Shown here piece after piece: positions 10,901 through 19,323 of a stretch of 22,759 nt of DNA. Numbering within the stretch: position 1 is the first letter of the stretch; the number at the start of each line of letters is the position of its first letter. This stretch comes from Oehlia diaphana (lineage: Eukaryota; Glomeromycota; Glomeromycetes; Glomerales; Glomeraceae). A program made the translations under genes and the position numbers. The stretch lies in assembly GCA_003833135.1 (NCBI GenBank), contig QZLH01000592.1, forward strand, positions 35,213-57,971. Reading direction: 5' to 3'. The notes under the pieces were generated by a model. It saw only the letters and a program-made list of their open reading frames with translations, had not been told where the DNA came from and ran no database searches.

Positions 10901-12579
10901 GCCTTTTCTAAATTCTTTTCTGTTTCTAAACCATTTTCATAATGCATGGCCAAACTAAACATTGCTACTTTATTACCATTTTCTGCTGCTTTTTGAAACC
11001 AATATAAGACTTTTTCTAAATTCTTTTCTGTTTCTTCTCCATTTTTATTACATAAGGCTAAATTAAGCATTGCTTTTTCATCACAATTTTCTGCAGCTTT
11101 TTGAAACCAATAAAAGGCTTTTTCTAAATTCTTTTCTGTTCTTTCTCCATTATAATGACTATAGGCTAAATTAAACATTGCTTTTACAACACCATTTTCT
11201 GCAGCTTTTTGATACCAATAAAAGGCTTTTTCTAAATTCTTTTCTGTTACTTTCCCAATTTCATAATATATAGCTAAATTGAAAAATGCTTCTTTAATAT
11301 CATTTTCTGCAGCTTTTTGATACCAATGAAAGGATTTTTCTAAATTTTTTTCTGTTCCTTTTCCTTCATAATAACAATTGGCTAAATTAAACATTGCCTT
11401 TTCAGCACCATTTTTGGCTGCTTTATGATACCAATAAAAGGCTTTTTCTAAATTTTTTTCTGTTCCTTTCCCAATTTCATAATGTATGGCCAAATTAAAC
11501 ATTGCTTTTTCATCATCATTTTCTGCAGCTTTTTGATACCAAAGAAAGGCTATTCTATAATTCTTTTCTGTTCCTTTCCCAATTTCATAATGTATGGCCA
11601 AATTAAACATTGCTTTTTCATCATCATTTTCTGCAGCTTTTTGATACCAAAGAAAGGCTTTTCTATAATTCTTTTCTGTTCCTTCTCCATAATAATAACA
11701 TACTGCTAAACTATTCATTGCTTTTTCATAACCATTTTCTGCTGCTTTTTGATACCAACAAAAAGCTTGTTTTAAATTCTTTTCTGTTCCTTTTTTTTCA
11801 TAATAACTATTGGCTAAATTAAACATTGCCTTTTCATCACCATTTTCTGCTGCTTTTTGATACCAATAAAAGGCCTTTTCTAAATTCTTTTCTGTTCCTT
11901 TTCCAATTTCATAATATACAGCCAAACTATTCATTGCTTTTTCATTACCATTTTCTGCTGCTCTTTGATACCAATGAAAGGCTTCTTTTAAATTCTTTTC
12001 TGTTCCTTCTCCATTTTCATAAAATGTGGCTAAATTGAAAAATGCTCCTTTAATATCATATTCTGCAGCTTTTTTATGCCAATAGAAGACTTCTTCTAAA
12101 TTCTTTTCTGATCCTTTTTCATTTTCATGACACACATCAACTAAAATAGGCATTGATCTTTCTTCACCATTTTCTGTTGCTTTTTGATACCAATAAAAGG
12201 CTTTTTCTAAATTCTTTTCCATTCCATTTCCATAATACCTGGTTAAATTAAACATTGCTTCCTTATTACCATTTTCTGCTGCTTTTTGAAGCCAATAAAA
12301 GGTTTTTTCTAAATTCTTTTCTATTCCTTTTCCTTTATGATAAAATATAGCTAAATTATTCATTGCACCAGTATGACCATTTTCTGCTGCTTTTTGATAC
12401 CAATAAAAAGCCTTTTCTAAATTCTTTGCTGTTCCTTCTCCTTCATAATAACACTTAGCTAAATTGAAAAATGCATCTTTAATATCATTGTTTGCAGCTT
12501 TTTGAAACCAATGAAAAGATTTTTCTAAATTCTTTTCTATTCCTTCTCCTTCATGATAACATATGGCTAAATTAAACAT
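7973..12579 (-). CDS. Kinase A': Sel1-repeat array fused to a TKL-like kinase, two exons
   Basis: Exon 1 runs 12579-8986 and exon 2 runs 8911-7973 (TAA). The intron is 74 nt, GTATAG at the donor and TATATAG at the acceptor, joined in phase 0 (...FLDE/WKYHYN...). The product is about 1510 residues. Residues 1-1074 are about 30 Sel1-like repeats of 36 residues, consensus A-M-F-N-L-A-x-C-Y-x-x-G-x-G-T-E-K-N-L-E-K-A-F-x-W-Y-Q-K-A-A-E-N-G. Sel1/TPR-like solenoids bind other proteins. Then come a probable metal site C1078-x2-C1081-x8-C1090-x2-C1093, a glycine-loop region KGGFSEIHKA near 1146, VVLK lysine near 1183, catalytic loop HGDFHDGNIL near 1276-1285, DLG near 1297, and MAPEIL. The C-tail matches kinase A plus an 11-residue duplication. 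Catalytic Lys, Asp and Asn are kept, so it is probably an active kinase with a scaffold arm. The upstream frame to 12824 is broken by a one-base shift, so the true start (12579 or further up) is uncertain. Confidence 0.9.
8071..8136 (-). repeat. 33-bp tandem duplication in the A' kinase tail
   Basis: Two adjacent 33-base units (8071-8103 and 8104-8136) encode VNTSIMQSHSQ and INTSIMQSHPQ. Kinase A at the other end of the window has a single copy, ANTSIMQSHPQ. The units differ by only a few bases, so the duplication happened after the A/A' split. Confidence 0.9.
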
Positions 12580-12767
12580 TGCTTTTTCAATACCATTTTC
12601 TGCTGCTTTTTGATACCAATGAAAAGCCTTTCTAAATTCTTTGCTGTTCCTTCTCCTTCATAATAACAATTAGCTAAATTGAAAAATGCATCTTTAATAT
12701 CATTGTTTGCAGCTTCTTGAAACCAATGAAAAGATTTTTCTAAATTCTTTTCTATTCCTTCTCCTTC
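9358..12767 (-). repeat. 108-bp tandem repeat array (Sel1-like units, about 32 copies)
   Basis: On the minus strand, 108-base (36-codon) units follow each other without spacers: about 30 in the main open frame plus two more upstream of 12579. One unit near 12230 is two codons short and the next is one codon long; otherwise the period is constant. The last unit stops at YQK/ENGV and runs straight into the Cys motif. Blocks at 9958, 11470 and 11578 are almost identical. The first two are exactly 14 units apart (1512 bases) and the last two one unit apart, which points to unit duplication and gene conversion. Confidence 0.95.
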
Positions 12768-12824
12768 TACGGTGTCCCGTTTGGTAGAATATCGTAAACA
12801 GTCTCGTCTAAAACTAAACATCAT
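12567..12824 (-). pseudogene. Frameshifted 5' extension of the A' Sel1 array
   Basis: From ATG 12824 the frame reads about 21 residues unlike Sel1 (MMFSFRRDCLRYSTKRDTV), then enters a repeat at GEGIEKNLEKSFHWFQEAANND and continues to NLER. There a missing base (T-run at 12629-12631: GCCTTTCTAAATT on the plus strand where other units have GCCTTTTCTAAATT) shifts the frame to a stop at 12567. The two units are nearly identical to the next two in the main frame; matching words lie 215 bases apart (216 minus one). The explanation could be a real frameshift that forces use of the ATG at 12579, a homopolymer error in the assembly, or a 5' end produced by a rearrangement. With one more T the reading frame would run from 12824 into kinase A'. 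Confidence 0.75.
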
Positions 12825-13142
12825 GGTATATATTTCATTCTTTGATAAGGTTTACAGGTTTAATATAGCAAAGAATGCTCTAACGCTGTTCTAAATTAGA
12901 ATACCCTCATCTACTTAGGAAATAAAATCATGGGATAACTACTACCTCAAAAGGTCGAAAATGGCCACATGTCAGTCTCATAGTTTCCTCGCAGATAAAT
13001 TAAAAATTTTTAAACCATGTACTAGAGTTGAAACTTTCAAATCACATTTTAAGGATTGGAAGGTCAGTAAATCTAAATTATCTAAATTAATGTTCAAAAA
13101 AGTAAGGGTGCTACACCCTAATTCCATTGGCATGGGGGGGAA
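12825..13142. other. Flank of the Sel1 gene; small hairpin, no recognised gene
   Basis: An open frame from 12961 on the plus strand encodes a Lys-rich stretch (FKSHFKDWKVSKSK...) that I could not assign. A short perfect hairpin AGGGTG-CTA-CACCCT lies around 13106-13120, close to the start of a run of G (about 13134-13140) and of the direct repeats. For the minus-strand gene this is the 5' flank, but I see no clear TATA element. Confidence 0.4.
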
Positions 13143-13428
13143 GAGCGCCTCAGCTTTTTTTCATGTACACCATTACATGCACGTTTTGATCTTGACATGC
13201 TAGCGCCCTGTCCCGCGTTGCACGGGGAAGAAGAGTGTCTTGGTCTTACATGACTGTGGCGTGCAAGAATTGCTATTTTTGAGCGCCTCAGCTTTCTTTC
13301 ATGAATTCATGTACACCATTACATGCATTGTTTTGATCCTGACGTGCTAGCACCCTGTCCTGCGTTGCACGGGGAAGAAGAGTGTCTTGGTCTTACATGA
13401 CTGTGGCGTGCACTTCTTGCTATTTTGA
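13143..13428. repeat. Two direct copies of a GC-richer ~140-bp unit
   Basis: Copy 1 spans 13143-13280 and copy 2 spans 13281-13428. Both contain GAGCGCCTCAGCTTT, CATGTACACCATTACATGCA, GCTAGC(G/A)CCCTGTCC, GCGTTGCACGGGGAAGAAG and AGTGTCTTGGTCTTACATGA. The copies are largely identical; the second has a 10-base insert (ATGAATTC region). Base composition is far less A+T-rich than the surroundings, and CCCGCGTTGCACGGGG can fold on itself. The unit is probably part of a mobile or satellite-like element. No open frame is shared by both copies. Confidence 0.85.
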
Positions 13429-13592
13429 ATATTTGAGGTCTACCAACGATTCTGGAGGAAGAATCAGTTATGAACCTTCTTTATATAATTTAGGAAGTTT
13501 ACTGATTTTTTTTTTTGTCACTAAGCAGGGAAATGTGAAAAACATAATAGTATTAAACACTATTAACTGTACCATTGTTGAATATTCTTAAG

Positions 13593-13880
13593 ATGAAGCG
13601 TAGTGCTGAAGATCAGAACCAGGTGATGAGTGCTGTTCACCCAGTAAGAAGATTGATACAGTAATTTCAATGAAAGAAGATGATGAGAAATTCTGTGTCA
13701 TAGAAGTAAGCGGCTCTCACTAAAAAGGATTGGTCCCAATTTATTGAAGTTCGGTTGATAATTATCAAAATGTCAAAAATGACGAGCTATTTTGCAAAAA
13801 TTCAGATACTACAACATTTAGATTATACAAAATGCAATTATATTGTAAGTTTTGGATAAATTGTTTTATTATTACATGTT
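13593..13880 (+). pseudogene. Relic of a Rhizophagus-type uncharacterised protein family
   Basis: Three frames must be combined to read it: MKRSAEDQ (from 13593), then [29 protein letters not shown] (13622-13720), then [10 protein letters not shown]...IIKMSKM (from 13719), and finally RLYKMQLYCKFW near 13825-13860 in a further frame. From memory this resembles an abundant uncharacterised Rhizophagus family (KRSAEDQ...SPSKK...VIEVSG.PSKKDW..F...R.K..KMLK); no function is known to me. Frameshifts and early stops mean it is not functional. It follows directly after the GC-richer direct repeats. Confidence 0.6.
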
Positions 13881-16028
13881 GCTAACTTTTTATTTTAAGT
13901 TACTATGTATACATGAATTATACATGAATTTCAACTCAAATTTTCGAAATATATACCATGAGAAAAGTATTGAGATTCTTTATGGAAACTACATTAGCGT
14001 CTATTACCTGAAAGTAGTGCATAAAAGGTTTTTATAGATATTTCATAATGGTGGTGAAGATTTCAGAAGATGACTGACTACGTGAATGGTATACACTAAT
14101 ACACTCCTAAGACCAAGTGCACTAGACATGAGAAAAGGCAACAAGTGTTAAATTATAGTTTAATAAATTACAACCACATTTATCATGATTATAATATGGT
14201 ACATTAAATTCTTTGTTTTTCCAATAATTCTATATATAACTTTTTTACTATAGAAAAGTAATATTAATTGTATAAAGTCATGAGAATATATAAAAGTGAA
14301 GAAAACATCTAATTACGTAAAATAAATGGTTTACTTACATATCAGATATACCATTCGTGGTTGATATCCTTATACCTTATCATCATTAAGCAATAATTAT
14401 ACTAAATAAAATAAGTAATTTTGAATATTAATAAACCGATCACGATGTAAAAAGTGGAAATTTAATTTAATTAATTTATACAGACCAAGTTATAGATCCA
14501 CCCACCGGAAAATGAAAGTATATTATGTTTATGTAGAGTCAATATACTGCTTAAATTTGGAATGAGGAGATTATGATTCATATTTTTAAAAGAAGTTCCT
14601 GAATCTACTACCTTCTGTCTTAAATGTATGGATTCTTTTTTGCCTTCTTTCAAAGCTTGCTGTTGTTATAAACTAATTTATAATTTTTGGACACTTATTT
14701 GATGCATTTCCACTAAAATGGACTTTCTGGAAGATTAATTTTAAGAAAATTTGGTTTTGAGGGACTTTATTTCACTTATCCGTTGGGTACGAAGTAGAAC
14801 TAAGAACTGCATTTCTAGAGAAAGAGTAATACACTAAATATATACAAAAAAAAAAAAAAAATAGGAGGACTATAGGAACTACATTACGTTCTAATGGTTG
14901 AAAGAACAAGACGCTCAACATTGATTAAAGCCCAACAGAAATGTTAAATATATGTTACAGTTAATTTCGTATATAAAAAAATGCTTTATTTCATTGCTTT
15001 ATTACTGACATCACATACTGAAAAATCATAACTAAATAATCTTTTATTATTTCTTTATCCTTTTTTTTTATAAATACCACATTTTATAGTATATTTTCAT
15101 GTGAGTCCATTGGGTTTTCATTATTTGACCATCTGTTATTTGATCACCTATCTGTTAACCAATATCAACAGTTTGTTTCAACAAAAATCTCTCAAGAATC
15201 TTTTCTATTTTTTTTTTCATTTCTCCGCTTGGTTGTATAATGCAATTAATCCTGATTCGTAATAATTTTTCTCATATCTACTATGCTAAAAATTTACATT
15301 TGCCATCTTAAAGTTACTATAAAAGCTATAGGTATGAAACTTCGTGTAAGTATACTGTTAGTGGAAAAGCATACCTTGTTACCCTGATATATTTACAGTT
15401 CTGATCGATAAAATTTACAAGACTTTAATTTTAAAAGATTTTTCTCTTTAAAGCTACATTTTTTTCTATGTTAGTCCATAAAAAATATTATATCAAATGA
15501 TGCTAAAAGAACTCCCAAGACACGTTTTTTTGGCTACACGATTATAATGACCAACCACGGAGAAAATTACCAAAGGATGCAAAGTTGTGACAAATATTTA
15601 GCCATTATTTATCTACTGTCAAGTGACATTTATCGTGTAATGTAATAAATTGTATGAGAGTTCTTATTGATACACATACTCAATTTGTGATTGGATGATT
15701 AAGTACAAATTTAAAAATCATAAACATGCATATTTATCGGTAAACATGTATAATTATCAGTAATTATCCAGTTAATAAATATCGCACTAGCTTTCTGATA
15801 AATTAAAAAGAACTTTTATTATTAAATTCCAACATAAGTACAAATTTGATGATTTTTTTTTTTTTTTTTTTTGTAACGCAGCTATTTAACGGATGTCAAA
15901 TAATGAATTGAGATTTTTTACACACATATTTTGCTAATATTTCTTTCCCAAATCTATATAATATAATACCAAGACTTGAAAAAAAAATTCCATTTCCTTT
16001 TTAATAAGCAATAAATGATATGTATTAC
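13881..16028. other. Long non-coding stretch
   Basis: About 2.1 kb of A+T-rich DNA. Only short open frames occur (for example 14471-14653 minus, with no ATG start), and none is recognisable. Homopolymers include A16 at 14846-14861 and T20 at 15853-15872. I see no RNA gene or repeat of note. Confidence 0.5.
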
Positions 16029-16149
16029 TTATCTCCTGGCTAATTAGGAATAAGTAAAATTTTACTAGGATTGGATAAATGATCGGCCGAAGGCTGATCA
16101 TGTTCCGATTCTAAGTAAAATTTTACTATTCCAATTAGCCAGGAGATAA
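16029..16149. mobile_element. 121-nt foldback element (MITE-like)
   Basis: The arms TTATCTCCTGGCTAATT and AATTAGCCAGGAGATAA are exact reverse complements at the outer ends. Pairing continues through GTAAAATTTTAC on both sides and TAGGATTGGAT.AATGATC against GATCATGTTCCGATTCTA, and closes with GATCGGCC-GAA-GGCTGATC. Almost the whole element therefore folds into one hairpin with a three-base loop and a few bulges. It has no coding capacity. This structure is typical of a non-autonomous inverted-repeat element; a TA or TTA target duplication is possible but cannot be proved here. Just outside, TTATCCCCTGCCATTTACAC (about 16156-16175) has a diverged inverted match at about 16537-16561. Confidence 0.75.
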
Positions 16150-16639
16150 TTGATTTATCCCCTGCCATTTACACAAGTAAGTGTTTTATAGTATATCGTG
16201 AGCATAATGTATATTTTATTGTTGAATCTTATTTTTCATTCGCTTGGTTTTTTTTTTTATTTTAAAAGGTTTTTATTTTAAAAATAATTAAATTTTAAAA
16301 AGCTTCGGAACTATTACTATTACACTTGAAAAATAATATTAAGATTACAAATTAATTAAAAGAAAGTTTTTCTCATTTGGAAAATGCAAATCTTTCCGAA
16401 TTACTCAAATTTTTAAATCAGTCCATTATAGTATAATCAATAGTTAATTTTTACCGCAAAATTTCCTAGAAACGGATAAATAAATACATATAAAATTTGC
16501 TACCTAGTAGGTATAACTACATTTGCATAATCGTGTAAATGGTGCCGATCAGGGGATAATTTATATTTATATTAGTTCATGGAAGGAAATTTTAAATTCG
16601 TGACTGAAAAAAAATTGGAAAGAAATAATTTTTAAATTC
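16150..16639. other. Non-coding, flanked by a diverged inverted repeat
   Basis: No gene is seen. TTTATCCCCTGCCATTTACAC at about 16156 and the reverse-oriented GTGTAAATGG(TGCCGATC)AGGGGATAA at about 16537-16561 form an inverted pair about 380 bases apart, with an 8-base insertion in the right copy. They could be termini of a nested element. Confidence 0.4.
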
Positions 16640-16690
16640 GCCTGGAATGGGGCTTGAACCCATGGCCTTAAGGTTCCCAAAACTTTTATT
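16640..16690 (-). other. tRNA-like 3' half (tRNA pseudogene or SINE head)
   Basis: On the minus strand the T arm is perfect: ATGGG-TTCAAGC-CCCAT (16663-16647). It contains a B-box match GGTTCAAGCCC and is followed by TCCAGGC, as in an acceptor 3' strand. Upstream, AAAGT-TTTGGGA-ACCTT forms an anticodon arm with one mismatch; its loop would carry TGG (proline) in the expected position. No matching 5' acceptor strand or D arm is found within about 150 bases, so a functional tRNA is unlikely. Confidence 0.45.
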
Positions 16691-19186
16691 ATTATGCTAT
16701 ATAAACTTGTAAAAGTAAAAATTACAAATGGATAAAAGTGAAGTCTCTTAATTTTTACTAAACCTTCACTATTCTGAAGTCATATTCATGTTCTCCGAAA
16801 GGTCACCAAGTATCCTATCAATATTGAGCGTTTATTTTATATTGATGATGAAAGAAAGAAAAGAAAATGATATTTATTTTAAATTATTAAAACTTGTTTT
16901 GACTTTCAATATAGTTTCACTATTTGTTTATTACTCTTTGGTGTCAATGTACATTACTCTTTAAAATAATCAATTAATTTTAAAGATGATCTTTTTTCGG
17001 GATTATTTTCATTAAACAGGGATTCATGTTTAAAGGGTAGTTAGGATTGTAAAAATGAAAAATATATGGAAATTGTGTTAATTAATTTTTTATTCATCTT
17101 TTTTTCATATAATTTTTCATGATAGGGGACTTTATAGTTACGTAAACTTTTTTAGCGTCATGTGACTCATGTCAGTGACATCACATTTCCATGTGGCATC
17201 TTTTTAATTCATTGTTACATACACGTGTGTTTTCAAGTTTAGAATATTCAAAGCAAAGATTGCGCTACAGAGTCTACAATTTTATTTGGACGGTAAGATA
17301 ATTTGTAAGATTTTGAGAACATCTAGTGCGCTTCATACATATATTTTTAGTAATTTTTGTTATGTAATTCCAAAATGCTTAGTAGAATTTTATATAAACT
17401 CAACATTACTGCATATATTTCTGGAAAATTTTACTTAATTAATTATTTATTTATTTAAAAATTGATTTTTTTTCATAGGTTACCATAGTGTTATCATTCC
17501 ACGGTACAAAATACGCCTTTCAATGAGTCGGTACCCAATAATCATTTTTAGCGACTTGCGTAATAAAAATTGAGCTAGCATTCTTGAAATTGTGTTGGTA
17601 CGTTTAGTGCAATTAAATTTAGCAAATTTGTAATATTCTTAATACTGTGCTATCTTTATGTCATTAGGAATGAGCTAGAAAAATGTTAATCCAATGCTTC
17701 ATCAATACGTGATTGAGCAATTGTTATTATATTATGCGTCATTACAGAAAAATATCAGAAAATCATTCGAATATTTCAATAATATTTAAAGGCCTTTGTA
17801 ACAGTTTAATAATTATTATTTACATTAATAATATCTGATATACGTACGCTAATTAGATTTATAAATCACTATAAAGGAGTGTTTATATTTTTTAGGATTT
17901 AGGACACTTATTATTCATAATAAAATCCTATTAGTTACTTTAGTGGATAAACAACAATTTTATTATTATAATCTGATAATCAAATAAGACTAGGAAAACG
18001 GAAACCGTTTTAAGTTCCTTCGCGTTGCATAACTACGTGACCTGCGTGTAATTTATTTATTTGGCATATTTCAGGGGTCAAATAGGTAGTGTTACATAAA
18101 TCGTGATACACATTCAAAAAAGGAAATAAAATTGTCGATTGTGACAGGGACAAAAACGGGGGTGCTTCGGACAATTAAATTGAATTTATACAAGTTTATC
18201 AAGAAGTTATATTAATAAAGTGATTAAGTTTAATACAGTGATTAATAAATAAGCGAATAATAAAATGTAATATACTTTAAGGATAATTATTTGCAAATAG
18301 AGATATGATAACTTGGAATAGAATTAAAAATTAAAAATTTATTAATTGAAAATCTTTTTTAAATTATTATCGTTAAGAATTAAACTAAAATTTATAACAC
18401 TTTCAAATATTTTTGCGGTGAGATCGACTCAAGACGACTCACATTTTTAAATCGTCAACTGAACGGAGGGTAAAGAAGTAAGAATTTTTTTTTGTTCAGT
18501 CAAAATCTCCATTCATTCAAAATCACTATTTTTTTTTTGGGAATCTTGGACTAAATAATAAAATTTTTTAAACCAAAATTAATAAAAAAATGAATATCAT
18601 TATCCCACAAAAAAATATTATCCATTTATATTATAGTTTATGACCATTTTTTCAGTAAAAGTTATAAATGGAAAAAATGAGGTAAATGAAACTATTAATT
18701 GCTAAAACTAAATTTTATCTTATATGTTTGTCGTTTGTAAGTAATAATGAAGTAGGTGAATATTCATAATTAACTCTGTATGAATCATTGGATTAATCAT
18801 GATGATAAAAAACTCAATAAATTATTTAAAAAAAATTTTCAATAATCAGTTTTAATATTAGATTATTTTCCGTTGCAACTTCTTTTTATGTTGAATGAGC
18901 AAAGGTAGTTTTAGTCTGTATAACAAATAAAACACTGTCAGTTTATGAGTTTGGGTATTTTAAAGGTTTACTTATTTATACAATCTCGATAATTTGGAAA
19001 TCATACAGTACTTGATCCCCAACCGATTAGGATTATTATATGAAATCAGCCTTTTATTCTTTATTGTTTTATCACAATTCAGCACAGAAAAACAATCATT
19101 TGTTGACACTTCAAATTATAATTTCGATACCCAAGTATTATTTCGATTTTTTTTTCGCAACTTCAAAGTTTTCAACACATGACTAG
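16691..19186. other. Long non-coding stretch with scattered promoter-like motifs
   Basis: About 2.5 kb without an open frame I can support. At 17159-17230 there is a cluster with TGTGACTCATG (AP-1/GCN4-type TGACTCA), an imperfect palindrome ATGTGA...TGACATCACAT, and ACACGTGTGT. Downstream a GT-AG pair (GTAAGA at 17293, T-rich acceptor ending TTCATAG at 17478) could bound an untranslated intron, but no coding exon follows. Confidence 0.35.
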
Positions 19187-19214
19187 TGACGTTAAATTTT
19201 GATCATCTCACGTG
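19187..19214. promoter_or_regulatory. CRE-like and CACGTG motifs upstream of the bZIP gene
   Basis: TGACGTTA starts at 19187 and TCACGTGATT at 19208, about 110-140 bases before the bZIP start codon. bZIP proteins of the CREB/ATF type recognise TGACGT and bHLH or some bZIP proteins recognise CACGTG, so autoregulation is possible. This is a motif match only. A T10 A11 palindrome (19283-19303) lies between these sites and the start codon. Confidence 0.35.
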
Positions 19215-19323
19215 ATTAATGATTAATTACTCATGCGAAAAAAATCATAAATCATTTCATTACTTTTGCGAAAAATTCTCTCTTTTTTTTTTAAAAAAAA
19301 AAATAACAAAAATTTGTGAAAAC

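Noticed and set aside
9558..12038. Series of ~70-residue plus-strand open frames at 216-base spacing (MLFHHHFLLLFDTNK...)
   Set aside because: They are antisense shadows of the Sel1 array; the period, composition and stop positions follow from the 108-bp unit on the minus strand.
9358..12767. Regular 108-bp repeats as a CRISPR array or non-coding satellite
   Set aside because: There are no unique spacers. The units are continuous and open in one frame, with codon-level conservation of a Sel1-like consensus.
12961..13203. Plus-strand 80-residue frame (MATCQSHSFLADKLKIF...)
   Set aside because: No recognised domain, and it runs into the GC-richer direct repeat, so its C-terminus is repeat sequence. 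It is noted only as part of the flank.
13382..14037. Plus-strand frames at 13382-13591 and 13852-14037
   Set aside because: The first starts inside the direct repeat and the second lies in and after the decayed family relic; neither has a coherent domain.
14471..14653. Minus-strand 60-residue frame (KEGKKESIHLRQKVV...)
   Set aside because: No ATG, no recognised family, no splice sites tied to it. It might be a transposon crumb, but this cannot be supported.
16640..16720. Functional tRNA gene
   Set aside because: Only the T arm and part of the anticodon arm are present; the 5' acceptor strand and D arm are missing.
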